Positions 18,831-26,765 of a stretch of 64,000 nt of DNA are shown one piece after another. Every line of letters starts with the position of its first letter. The first letter of the stretch is position 1. The notes under the pieces were generated by a model, which was not told the origin of the DNA, made no database searches, and was given only the letters and a program-made list of their open reading frames with translations. The DNA is from Achromobacter seleniivolatilans (lineage in GTDB: Bacteria > Pseudomonadota > Gammaproteobacteria > Burkholderiales > Burkholderiaceae_B). Location of the stretch: NCBI RefSeq assembly GCF_030864005.1, contig NZ_CP132976.1:5518001-5582000 (forward strand). The letters run 5' to 3'. The translations under genes and the position numbers were made by a program.

Positions 18831-19768
18831 GATTGTTCCCCCTTCAGGCCCGAAGGCTTGACCAGCAGCACCACCAGCATCAGCAGGAAGGGCAGCGTGG
18901 CCGCCAGGCTGGAAATCTTCACGGTCATCAGGCCGCCTACGTCTTCCGCCCACTCGCGCGCGCCAAACAGGCCGAACAAGGTGGCCAGACTGGCGTCAAT
19001 ACCCACTGAAAACGAACTGATCAGGCCGATCAGCAGCGACGCGATCATTGCGCCTTCCAGCGAACCCAGGCCGCCCACCACAACCACCACGAACACCAGC
19101 ACGCCCAGCTCCAGCGCCATGTTCGGGTTGGTGGTGTAGAAGGCGCCGGCAACCGCTCCAGCCAAACCTGCCATGGCCGCGCCCACGCCGAACACGCTCA
19201 TGAACACCAGCGGCACGTTGTGACCCAGGGCTTCGGCCATGCGCGGCCGGTAAATGGCCGAACGCACGACGATGCCGACGCGGGTGCGCGACAGCAGCAG
19301 GTAGATCACGGCAAACATCGCCAGCGACACGCCGCCCATCAACAGGCGGTAGAACGGATAGTCCGCATCGAACACGCGGAACGCCGCGAAGTTCAGGAAT
19401 TGCGGCACGCGGTAGTCCACGGGAAAGTCGCCGTAGAACAGCTTGATCAGCTCGGCGACGATGAACGCCAGGCCGAAGGTCACCAGCAGTTCCTGCGCAT
19501 GGCCGAACTTGTGCACGCGGCGCAGAAAGAAGCGCTCAACGCCCATGCCCAGCACGCCGGAGATGATGGTGGCCAGCACCAGCGCCGTCCAGAAACCGGT
19601 GACGGGCGTCAGGGTGTAGGCGGCGTACGCGCCTATCATGTAGAACGATGCGTGCGCAAAGTTGAGCACACCCATCATCCCGAAAATCAGTGTCAGGCCC
19701 GCCGAAACCATGAATAGCAGCAGGCCGTAAATCACGCCGTTCAACAGCGAGACGGTAAAGAATTCCAT
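18827..19768 (-). CDS. livH: LIV-type ABC permease LivH
   Basis: 313-residue inner-membrane permease of the branched-chain amino acid importer family. It begins MEFFTVSLLNGVIYGLLLF and contains LTLIFGMMGVLNFAHASFYM, the standard LivH signature, and the cytoplasmic coupling loop around RSAIYRPRMAEALGHN. Pairs with LivM as a heterodimer. It is separated from the binding-protein gene by 166 bases containing a strong hairpin, which likely lowers its expression relative to the binding protein. Confidence 0.93.
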   Translation of the reverse strand: MEFFTVSLLNGVIYGLLLFMVSAGLTLIFGMMGVLNFAHASFYMIGAYAAYTLTPVTGFWTALVLATIISGVLGMGVERFFLRRVHKFGHAQELLVTFGLAFIVAELIKLFYGDFPVDYRVPQFLNFAAFRVFDADYPFYRLLMGGVSLAMFAVIYLLLSRTRVGIVVRSAIYRPRMAEALGHNVPLVFMSVFGVGAAMAGLAGAVAGAFYTTNPNMALELGVLVFVVVVVGGLGSLEGAMIASLLIGLISSFSVGIDASLATLFGLFGAREWAEDVGGLMTVKISSLAATLPFLLMLVVLLVKPSGLKGEQS

Positions 19769-19875
19769 GTCCGCTCCAAAATTCTTGCGCTAGGACGCGA
19801 GGCGTCTTGCGATCGATTGCGCACCTTGTTTTTCCGGCCCGCGCCGGGGTGCGCTTAGTTATTTGCGGGGGGAGC

Positions 19876-19923
19876 GAGGGATTGCACGCGTTGCACGCTG
19901 ACGCTCAACGCGTGCAATCCCTC
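19876..19923 (-). terminator. Perfect 18-base inverted repeat after the binding-protein gene
   Basis: GAGGGATTGCACGCGTTG (19876-19893) pairs exactly with 19906-19923 across a 12-base loop. It lies 12 bases after the stop of the ABC binding protein and before livH in the same operon. There is no T-run, so it is more likely an mRNA-stabilising or partial-attenuation hairpin than a full terminator. It probably sets the high binding-protein to permease ratio. Confidence 0.8.
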
Positions 19924-19934
19924 ATCTCTCGCCC

Positions 19935-21170
19935 TTACTCCGGACGCTGCATCTTGCAAGTGGCCTGCACCGGCGCGGACACATCAGCTGCTGCCAACAC
20001 CTTCACCGGCTCAAAGCCCATGTCGGTGCCGTCGGCCTTGTACTTGGCGCTCTTGCTGACCTTGGAAACGACCATCGGCAATTGCACCTGATGGTCTTCA
20101 GCGCGCATCGTGTAGGTGCCCAGCGACGACGTGTAGGTGACCTTTTCCAGCGCTTTCGCCAGTTCCGGCACAGACAGCTTGCCGTCCTTTGCGGGCACCT
20201 GCTTGAGCGCTTCGCCCAGGAAGCGCACGCCGATCACGGTCTGCGGTTCGGTGTAGCTGGGGTAGTGGCCGGTCTTGGACTTGTAGTCTTCGGCGAACTT
20301 GGCGCCTTCGTCGCCAGCGGCTTCGATGTTGTACGGATGGGCGATGTAGTGGCCCAGCGCAACCTCGCCGGCGTTGGCCAGGTTGCCCACCTGGTCCAGG
20401 AACACGGTGGCAAAACGCACCTTCAGGCCGGCTGCCTGGGTGGCCTTCATCAACAGCAGCAGGTCGTTGGACCAGTTGCCGGTGATGACGGTGTCGGGGG
20501 TGGCCGAGCGGATGCGGGCGACGTAGGGCGCAAAGTCCTGGATCTTGTTGACTTCATGCAGCGTCTTGCCCACCACCTCATAGCCATACTGCTTGGCGAA
20601 GCGCTCGGTGGCGCCTTCCATGTCCTGGCCCCAGGAATAGTTCTGGTTGATGGCATAGACGCGTTTACCCAGCGTGCCGTCCGCCGACATCACGGACGCA
20701 AGCGACTTCACGCGCAGGTCGGCGTTGGTGGTGAAGCGGAAGTGATAGAAGTGGCATTTCTGGCCGGTCAACTCCAGGGCTTCGCCGCCCACGTTCAGAA
20801 AGACCACCTCGCGGCCGGGATTGCGCAGATTGTGTTTGCGAACGTCTTCCGTCAATTGACCGGAAATGGCCGACGAGGAGCCTTGCACCAGGATCTGCAC
20901 GCCTTCGGCAGCGGCTGCGCGGAAGCGGTCGGACGCGCCCACCGGGCCACCCTGGTTATCGAACTCGACGAGTTCCAGGGGCTGGCCATTCCAGCCTCCG
21001 GCGGCATTGATGCGGTCCAGCTCGTACTTGACCGCTGCGCGGAACATCAGGCCGGTTGAGGCCTGCGGGCCGGACAGCGTTTCGATCAGACCGATCTTGA
21101 CGGGTGCGGCCTGGGCCGATGCGGCGATGCCGGCCAGGCACAGCAGGCCGGTAGTGAATGCCAATTTCAT
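19935..21170 (-). CDS. LIV-type ABC substrate-binding protein
   Basis: Periplasmic solute receptor of 411 residues. The N-terminal signal peptide MKLAFTTGLLCLAGIAASAQA is cleaved before APVKIGLIETLSGPQA, the usual mature start of the family. The two-lobed fold is typical (type I periplasmic binding protein). It is the first gene of the operon; livH-livM-livG-livF, an SDR and a 2-oxoacid dehydrogenase complex follow, so the ligand is probably the carbon source rather than simply leucine. Ligand not identifiable from sequence. GntR-type sites lie upstream at 21467-21498. Confidence 0.88.
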   Translation of the reverse strand: MKLAFTTGLLCLAGIAASAQAAPVKIGLIETLSGPQASTGLMFRAAVKYELDRINAAGGWNGQPLELVEFDNQGGPVGASDRFRAAAAEGVQILVQGSSSAISGQLTEDVRKHNLRNPGREVVFLNVGGEALELTGQKCHFYHFRFTTNADLRVKSLASVMSADGTLGKRVYAINQNYSWGQDMEGATERFAKQYGYEVVGKTLHEVNKIQDFAPYVARIRSATPDTVITGNWSNDLLLLMKATQAAGLKVRFATVFLDQVGNLANAGEVALGHYIAHPYNIEAAGDEGAKFAEDYKSKTGHYPSYTEPQTVIGVRFLGEALKQVPAKDGKLSVPELAKALEKVTYTSSLGTYTMRAEDHQVQLPMVVSKVSKSAKYKADGTDMGFEPVKVLAAADVSAPVQATCKMQRPE

Positions 21171-21612
21171 GCGTGTCTCCTCCGTGGAACGGGAGTGGGG
21201 TGAAGCCGTTGATCAAGCAAGCGCGCTTGCTGCGGTTTTTCTATGCCTTGCGGCCGATTGGGATGGAGGCAGGGGGGAGCGATTGGCACAGGCAGCCGAT
21301 GCGTGGCGTGCCGCCGCGCTGGGTTCCGGGCGTGCCGAAATCGCGGATACGGTCGTGCTGCCGGTGATTTCCACCTGGTTGTCCCCTGCCTGTTATGCGG
21401 CGAGTTGCCGTGTTTTTCTGACGCTCTTGCTTGAAAACGTCAGTTGATTTACGCTTTCAGAATAAGTTGTCAGGCAACTTTATTAAGTTGTCCGATAAAT
21501 CATAGGGCAAGCGTTTTTCTCGTGTCAAGCGGCGGATTCAGGAGTTCAATCGGAATGACCGCCGTTGAAGGGGTTGCGGCAGGCCCGGCCATAACGAAGC
21601 TTTGGAGACAGG
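21171..21612. other. Divergent control region (442 bases, no gene)
   Basis: Gap between the ABC binding-protein gene (leftward) and the SDR gene (rightward). The part nearest the binding-protein gene (21171-21440) shows no credible gene. The AT-richer part 21441-21510 carries two GntR-like operators listed separately. The remainder contains the SDR leader. No RNA gene was recognised. Confidence 0.6.
21467..21498. promoter_or_regulatory. Pair of FadR-type GntR operators, 21 bp apart
   Basis: TTGTCAGGCAA (21467-21477) and TTGTCCGATAA (21488-21498) each resemble the TNGTNNNACNA-type half-palindromes bound by FadR/FCD GntR regulators. Their centres are 21 bases apart (two helical turns), and each is preceded by AAG. 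The first sits in a perfect inverted repeat AAGTTG-N5-CAACTT (21464-21480). Most likely the binding sites of the GntR regulator encoded at 22492, controlling both divergent operons. Confidence 0.7.
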
Positions 21613-22350
21613 ATGATTTCATTTGAAGGACAGGTCGCCGTGATCACCGGCGCAGGCAACGGTATTGGTCTGGCGACCGCCCGGCTGATGGCCGCCCACG
21701 GCGCCCGGCTGGTGCTGACCGACATCAATAGCGCGCGTCTGGACGAAATTTCGGCGGAGCTCGACCCCAGCGGGCAGCGCATCTATACCCATGCGCTGGA
21801 CGTGTCGGTGTCGCATGATTGCGAACGTGTGTTCGAGGCCGCGGCCAAGCACTTTGGCGGGCTGGATCACCTGGTGCATTGCGCCGGCATCTACCCGGAA
21901 CAACTGGTCAAAGACACCAGCGACGAAGCCTGGCGCACGCTGATGCGCGTAAACCTGGACGGCACGTTCTACGTCTGCCGCGCCGCGCAACGTCATCTGC
22001 GCCACAACGGGTCCATCGTGCTGCTGACGTCCCTGGCCGCGCAGCGCGGCAGTTATGCGCACGCCGCGTATTCGGCGTCCAAGGGCGCGGTGCAGAGCTT
22101 CACGCGCAGTCTGGCGCTGGAATTGGCGCCGCAGATCCGCGTGAACGCGGTGGCGCCGGGCATTATTGCCACATCGATGACGCATGACCTGATCGGCCAA
22201 AAGGGTGCGCAGCTGCTGGAAAGCACGCCGCTGCGCCGTTTCGGCACGGCAGAGGAAATCGCCGGGTCGATCGCGTTCCTGTGCTCGCCGTTGGCGGGTT
22301 TCGTGACGGGAGAAGTCATGCAGGTCAACGGCGGCATCTACATCGCTTGA
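21613..22350 (+). CDS. Short-chain dehydrogenase/reductase
   Basis: 245-residue NAD(P)-dependent oxidoreductase. TGAGNGIGLATA at about 12-23, HCAGI (in place of the usual NAG) at about 91, catalytic serine in LLTSLAAQRG, YSASK at about 153, and C-terminal VTGEVMQVNGGIYIA. Divergent from the transporter-dehydrogenase operon across the GntR sites and followed by the GntR gene after 141 bases. Probably a pathway dehydrogenase (for example hydroxy to keto) for the same unknown substrate. Not homologous in detail to the SDR at 15272. Confidence 0.9.
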   Translation: MISFEGQVAVITGAGNGIGLATARLMAAHGARLVLTDINSARLDEISAELDPSGQRIYTHALDVSVSHDCERVFEAAAKHFGGLDHLVHCAGIYPEQLVKDTSDEAWRTLMRVNLDGTFYVCRAAQRHLRHNGSIVLLTSLAAQRGSYAHAAYSASKGAVQSFTRSLALELAPQIRVNAVAPGIIATSMTHDLIGQKGAQLLESTPLRRFGTAEEIAGSIAFLCSPLAGFVTGEVMQVNGGIYIA

Positions 22351-22491
22351 TGTGCCGGGCGGGGCCGCCTTGGGTAAAACCGGCAGAATCCTATAATTCC
22401 AAGCGTGCCGCCGCCGCACTGAAAACGTCGAGACATTCCTATAAACAAGGCGGACGCCCTTGCGAGCCGCCACCACGTTTCAACGAAGCCC

Positions 22492-23238
22492 ATGCAGCCC
22501 AATCAAGAACAGGATTCGCCGCGCTCCGCGCCCAAGAGTTCGCTTTCAGCGGCTCTGGGCGATGCGCTGGCCGAGCAGATACGCCAAGGGGTACTCGCAC
22601 CCGGCGACCGTCTGCCTACCGAAAAACAGCTGACCGAAACCTATTCCGTCAGCCGCGCCGTCGTACGTGAAGCGCTGGCCCGCCTGAAGTCCGAAGGACT
22701 GGTCACGTCGCAGCAAGGCAGCGGCGTGTTTGTGGACCCGAACTTTCAACGCAACGCATTCCGCATCGCCGCGCCGACGCCGGGCGATAGTCAGGACCTG
22801 GAACACATCCTGGAGCTGATGCTGTCCATCGAAGTGACCGCCGCGCGTTATGCCGCGCAGCGCCGCACGGAGCCCGATTTGAAAAAAATCCGGCAGGCTT
22901 TGGTGGGCATGGAATACGCGCTGATCAACGACAAGCTGGGCGACGAAGAAGACTACCAGTTTCATCAGGCGATCGTGCAGGCCACGCATAACCCGCATCT
23001 GGTGGCCTTGAACGACTACCTTGAAGCCAACGTGCGCCGCGTGATCCGCAGCGCGCGCAACAACACGGCCCGCATGTATGCCGAACGCATGGCCGCCGTG
23101 CAAAGCGAGCATCAGGCCATCTTCGCCGCCATCGAAGGCTCAGACCCAGACGCGGCGGGGCGCGCCGCGGAGCAGCATCTGCGCAACGCGGCGGACCGGT
23201 TGCGCTTGTTCCAGGCGGAACGCCCCGCCCCGGTCTGA
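22492..23238 (+). CDS. GntR-family regulator, FadR/FCD type
   Basis: 248-residue transcription regulator. Winged helix-turn-helix at about 25-90 (ADQIRQGVLAPGDRLPTEKQ-like order: IRQGVLAPGDRLPTEKQLTE ... VVREALARLKSEGLVTSQQG), then an all-helical FCD ligand domain with histidines in YQFHQAIVQATHNP and EHQAIFAAIEG that commonly bind a metal and a carboxylic-acid ligand. Such proteins usually sense an intermediate of the pathway they control. Located within the island and probably acts at 21467-21498. Confidence 0.92.
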   Translation: MQPNQEQDSPRSAPKSSLSAALGDALAEQIRQGVLAPGDRLPTEKQLTETYSVSRAVVREALARLKSEGLVTSQQGSGVFVDPNFQRNAFRIAAPTPGDSQDLEHILELMLSIEVTAARYAAQRRTEPDLKKIRQALVGMEYALINDKLGDEEDYQFHQAIVQATHNPHLVALNDYLEANVRRVIRSARNNTARMYAERMAAVQSEHQAIFAAIEGSDPDAAGRAAEQHLRNAADRLRLFQAERPAPV

Positions 23239-23245
23239 GGCGGGG
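23223..23245. terminator. GC-rich hairpin between converging genes
   Basis: CCCCGCC (23223-23229) and GGCGGGG (23239-23245) can pair around the stop codon of the GntR gene, in the 12-base gap to the convergent oxidoreductase. It lacks a T-run; terminator role is possible only. Confidence 0.35.
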
Positions 23246-23250
23246 GGTGG

Positions 23251-24588
23251 CTACGCGAAGGTCTGTTCCATTTCGCGGCGGAACTGCACCGCAGTGGACC
23301 GGTCGTCGTACTCCACGTCGCGCCACCGGATCGCTTGGGATTGCCGCACCGGGTTCTTCAGTTTGACCTGGTGCGACAGGCCCAGCGGCAGATAACCTTC
23401 TTCGACAGAGTGGTTGGCGGGCATCAGCCGGCCATAGACGGTGTAGCCGCCTTCTCCATCCAGAATCTGCCCCGCTTGCAGGTCGCGTTTGGCGGTGGCC
23501 ACGACATCGCCGTGCCAGCCGGCGGGCGCGCCCGTCGGTTCGCGGCGCAGGCCGACGCTTGCGACGCTGATGCCCAGTTCCAGCCCTATCAGGTGATAGG
23601 GCTTATACATGGCAGTGAAATTGCCGCTGGGGTCAGTGACCAGCCCGTATTCCTGGAAACAGCGCCGTACATAATCGCTGTCGGCAGCCAGCGTGACATA
23701 GACTCCCCAGCGCAAGTCGCGAAACACCGGCCGTCCATCCCGCTCCAAAGACGAAATCACTTCCACCTGGCCGCGATGATGCAGGATGCCGCCGTCTTCG
23801 CGCGGACGCAGCACGCGCGCCAGATCGTCCACGCCGCAGGGCGGAAAGTGCAAGCCCGACGGAGACGGCAAAAGGCCTGTGGCGTTGGATACCGCCGCCA
23901 TTTCGATCGCGCTTTTGGTGCCGTCCAGAAAGCTGTTGAACATCTGCGCGTTGAAGTCGCCCGCGGCCACCATTTCTGCGGTGAAACCGTAATAAGGCCA
24001 CACGGTGTCAGGCGTGGACGTGTGAAATTCCGGCAGGTATTTGGTGCCTTTGCCCGCCGCCATCACTTCGAAACCGCTGGCGCGCGCCCAATCCACCATT
24101 TCGCAGATCAGCGCGGGCTGATCGCCGTAGGCCAGGGAATAGACGATGCCCGCTTCGCGTGCCCGGCGCGCCAGCAGCGGGCCGGCCAAGGCGTCGGCTT
24201 CGACGTTGACCATGATGATGTGTTTGCCGTATTCGCAGCAGGTCAGCACATGGCTGATGCCGGCTGCGGCCTGGCCCGTGGCGTCGATGACGATATCGAT
24301 GTCGGGGCTGGAAATGATGGCGAAGGGGTCATCGCTGAAATAGACCTTGCCGTTCTTGTACGCGTCATTGGTGCTGGCGGCATTGAGCGCGGCAGCGGGC
24401 CAGCCGACCCGGGTCAGTGCGGCGCGGGCGCGGTCAGGCGCCAGATCCGCCACCGCCACCAATCGCATCCCCGGCGTCCGAGGGGCCTGGCTCATGAACA
24501 TCGCGCCGAACTTTCCGGCGCCCAACAGGGCAACACGCAAGGGCTTGTGGTCGGCTTCTCGCTGCTTGAGCAGACGGTGCAGATTCAT
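23251..24588 (-). CDS. NAD(P)-dependent oxidoreductase with C-terminal SAF domain (COG4091-like)
   Basis: 445-residue protein with a Rossmann fold at the N-terminus (VALLGAGKFGAMF, residues about 19-31), a homoserine-dehydrogenase-like middle (AAGKGTKYLPEFHTSTPD), and a C-terminal SAF-like segment (LQAGQILDGEGGYTVYGRLMPA). Matches the predicted homoserine-dehydrogenase-like family with SAF domain, several members of which act on branched or sugar-derived acids. A clear ribosome site GGAGG lies 7 bases before the ATG at 24588. Converges on the GntR gene; probably part of the same island, but the link is inferred. No function is claimed. Confidence 0.8.
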   Translation of the reverse strand: MNLHRLLKQREADHKPLRVALLGAGKFGAMFMSQAPRTPGMRLVAVADLAPDRARAALTRVGWPAAALNAASTNDAYKNGKVYFSDDPFAIISSPDIDIVIDATGQAAAGISHVLTCCEYGKHIIMVNVEADALAGPLLARRAREAGIVYSLAYGDQPALICEMVDWARASGFEVMAAGKGTKYLPEFHTSTPDTVWPYYGFTAEMVAAGDFNAQMFNSFLDGTKSAIEMAAVSNATGLLPSPSGLHFPPCGVDDLARVLRPREDGGILHHRGQVEVISSLERDGRPVFRDLRWGVYVTLAADSDYVRRCFQEYGLVTDPSGNFTAMYKPYHLIGLELGISVASVGLRREPTGAPAGWHGDVVATAKRDLQAGQILDGEGGYTVYGRLMPANHSVEEGYLPLGLSHQVKLKNPVRQSQAIRWRDVEYDDRSTAVQFRREMEQTFA

Positions 24589-24659
24589 GGTGCGGGCTCC
24601 TCCGGGGTGGGGGTACAGCCAACACAGAATAGTCCTAAATCATGACCGTTGAACAGAAC

Positions 24660-25220
24660 TCAGGCATCTGCCGTATAGAGCTCGCCCGCCAGCACGTTGC
24701 GCCAATTCGCCCAGGTGATGCGGGGCCGGTCCTGCACCTGACGGTTGTACGGCGCGTCGAACAGAATGTGCTTCCAATGCGGCTTGATCGCGCCCTGGAT
24801 CAGCGGCTTGTCGTCGATCAGGAGATTGCCGTACACCAGCGTTTTGTCTTTGGTCAGGACCAGCCGGTTGGTGGCCTCGCGCCCCAGGTGTTTTTCAACC
24901 CACAGGTATTTTTCAGCCACGCAGTTTTCAAACTGCGACAAGGGCGATGTGCAGATACGCACGTCCATGCCCAGCGCCAGCAGTTCCTTGACCGCATCCA
25001 CGGCGCCCGGCACCGGCGGCAGATTGCGGATGAAGCCGGGTGCGGTGTAGATGGCCTCGGCCATGCTGCGTAGTTCGGGGGCGTAGTCCTCGCGGATGTA
25101 GAAGGATTTGCGGTCTTCGAACGCCACCGGCGCAATGTCCGGATGGCGCGCACGCCACGCGTCGATGAAGGCGTGTTCAAAATCCGCCAGCACGCCGTCT
25201 TGATCGAGCAGAATGATCAT
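24660..25220 (-). CDS. 5'(3')-deoxyribonucleotidase (NT5C-like HAD phosphatase)
   Basis: 186-residue cytoplasmic phosphatase of the HAD superfamily. The nucleophile motif is DQDGVLADFEHAF (residues 6-18), with the Asp pair of DxD; further motifs are ICTSPLSQFENCV and the acidic VYGNLLIDDKP. Family members remove the 5' phosphate from deoxyribonucleotides and so prevent nucleotide overload. The start at 25220 (MIILLDQDGVLAD) is chosen because the open frame further upstream lacks homology. Stands alone between the oxidoreductase and thpR. Confidence 0.85.
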   Translation of the reverse strand: MIILLDQDGVLADFEHAFIDAWRARHPDIAPVAFEDRKSFYIREDYAPELRSMAEAIYTAPGFIRNLPPVPGAVDAVKELLALGMDVRICTSPLSQFENCVAEKYLWVEKHLGREATNRLVLTKDKTLVYGNLLIDDKPLIQGAIKPHWKHILFDAPYNRQVQDRPRITWANWRNVLAGELYTADA

Positions 25221-25269
25221 GGTGAACCCAGGTCGTTGCAACCGTCCGATTGTGCCAGAGCGCTGGCGT

Positions 25270-25797
25270 TCAAGCCTGGGGGCGGGATTGCGCAACGACG
25301 CGGTAGCGGCTGCCGCCGGTAAGGGATTCGGACGCGACCAGCACCATGCGGTCATATCGCCATGCCAGCGGCTCGGGCGCAGGTTCGGGCGGGTGCGTAT
25401 TTTCGATGTTGCGCAACAAGGTGATGTGCGGGCGAAAGGGCTGGGGCGGCGCAGCCAGGCCAAAACCCGCCAGCCATTGCCACATCCCATCGTGCGCCGC
25501 CTGAAGCTCCGCGGGTGTCTCGCGCGGGCCGGCCCACAGGATACGTTGACGGGCAAACACGCCGTAGTGGGCTACGTCCATCGCGCCGGGCGTCAGACGC
25601 TGCTCGGGTGTGGCTGCCGCCAGCTCGTCAGCCAGCATGGTGTCCACCGGCCCCAGGAAGGCCAGGGTCAGGTGCAGCGTTTCGGTCCTCATGATGCGTC
25701 CACCGCAGTGCGGACGGGCTTGCTCGGCCCAGCCCGCCAGCGTCGCCGCAAGCGGGGGTGACGGCCACAGGGCGAAGAATAGGCGGACGGTGGACAT
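25270..25797 (-). CDS. thpR: RNA 2',3'-cyclic phosphodiesterase ThpR
   Basis: 175-residue member of the 2H phosphoesterase family. Two HxTL/HxT catalytic motifs are present: HLTLAFLG (about residue 42) and HITLLRNIEN (about residue 124). It hydrolyses 2',3'-cyclic phosphates in RNA. The length matches the E. coli protein (about 176). Next to the M24 peptidase gene (28 bases apart) on the same strand and may be cotranscribed with it. Confidence 0.88.
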   Translation of the reverse strand: MSTVRLFFALWPSPPLAATLAGWAEQARPHCGGRIMRTETLHLTLAFLGPVDTMLADELAAATPEQRLTPGAMDVAHYGVFARQRILWAGPRETPAELQAAHDGMWQWLAGFGLAAPPQPFRPHITLLRNIENTHPPEPAPEPLAWRYDRMVLVASESLTGGSRYRVVAQSRPQA

Positions 25798-25824
25798 GCG
25801 CCGATTGTAGGGGTGATGCCTGGA

Positions 25825-26511
25825 TTACACGTAGTGCTCGTTGCCCAGCAGCATGTCCTCAAAGAACGCGCCGAAGCGGCCTTGCGGGTCGCGCAGGTGA
25901 ATTTCCAGAATCCAGCGCATTTCGGATGGCCGGGTTTGCAGGTCGGCCAGTGAACCTGTGTGGATGGCCGCATGGGGAAAGTCCGACACGCGATGGCCGG
26001 GCAAGTCGAAGTTCAGTTCCCAGCCCAATGCGCGGGCCTGACGGTCGGCATAGGCGTAAAGCGCCTGGCCGCTTAACCCCTCGCGCTGCCATACGCCCCG
26101 CACGTCGTGAAACAAGGCTTCCGCGTCGCGCGCACAGCGAGCGTGGTCCTCGTTGGCGCCCACGGTAAAGGATTTACCTCCGTCGCCTTCCCAGGCGTCC
26201 AGCCGGGGTGCGATATCCAAAAAGAAGATGTCATGTTCGCCCAGCACCACGCCTGGTTCTGACGGCTGGCGCATGGGTTTCATGGTGTTGGCGCCAAATC
26301 GCACGCGGGTAGGATGCCAGCTGAGTGCCATGCCCGAGTCGATCAGGGTTTGCTTGGCCAATTGAACTGCATCCTCTTCGACCATGCCTGGCCGGATCTG
26401 TGCGGCGACATCAGCGATGGCCTGCCGTGTCTTGTTGCGGGCGGTAAGCATCCCATCCACGGAAAAGGCGGGGCCCACGCGCTCGCTGGCAGGGGTAGGA
26501 AGCATCGTCAT
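25825..26511 (-). CDS. M24-family (creatinase/aminopeptidase-like) metallopeptidase
   Basis: 228-residue 'pita-bread' fold protein. Metal ligands in the usual order: Asp in FFLDIAPRLDAWEGDGGKS, His in DLPGHRVSDFPH, and the two Glu in WILEIHLRD and GAFFEDML. Start at 26511 is favoured because AGGA is 8 bases upstream; an ATG at 26544 would place this in coding sequence. It is shorter than methionine aminopeptidase (about 260) and lacks an N-terminal creatinase domain, so it is an atypical single-domain M24 protein of unknown substrate. Confidence 0.82.
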   Translation of the reverse strand: MTMLPTPASERVGPAFSVDGMLTARNKTRQAIADVAAQIRPGMVEEDAVQLAKQTLIDSGMALSWHPTRVRFGANTMKPMRQPSEPGVVLGEHDIFFLDIAPRLDAWEGDGGKSFTVGANEDHARCARDAEALFHDVRGVWQREGLSGQALYAYADRQARALGWELNFDLPGHRVSDFPHAAIHTGSLADLQTRPSEMRWILEIHLRDPQGRFGAFFEDMLLGNEHYV

Positions 26512-26765
26512 GGCGGTAATCCTGTAAGAGCGGCGCGGCGGCATGCCGCGCCAGACAGGAAAATTCTGGACGGCGCCGGGGCCAGCGGCCAGTGCGCCCA
26601 GGGAGCGAATCGCGCCAGCATGGCGCGGTTGGCGGCCAGTCGTCAGTGCAAAGACGCTTTGCGGCCATCTTGCCGCGATTTCAGGCCAAGTGTGTGGCGA
26701 TGGACAGGCAGCCGCACGGACGGCGAGCTAAGGTAGCGTTTCCTTGCGGCCCACATCGTCTTGCC

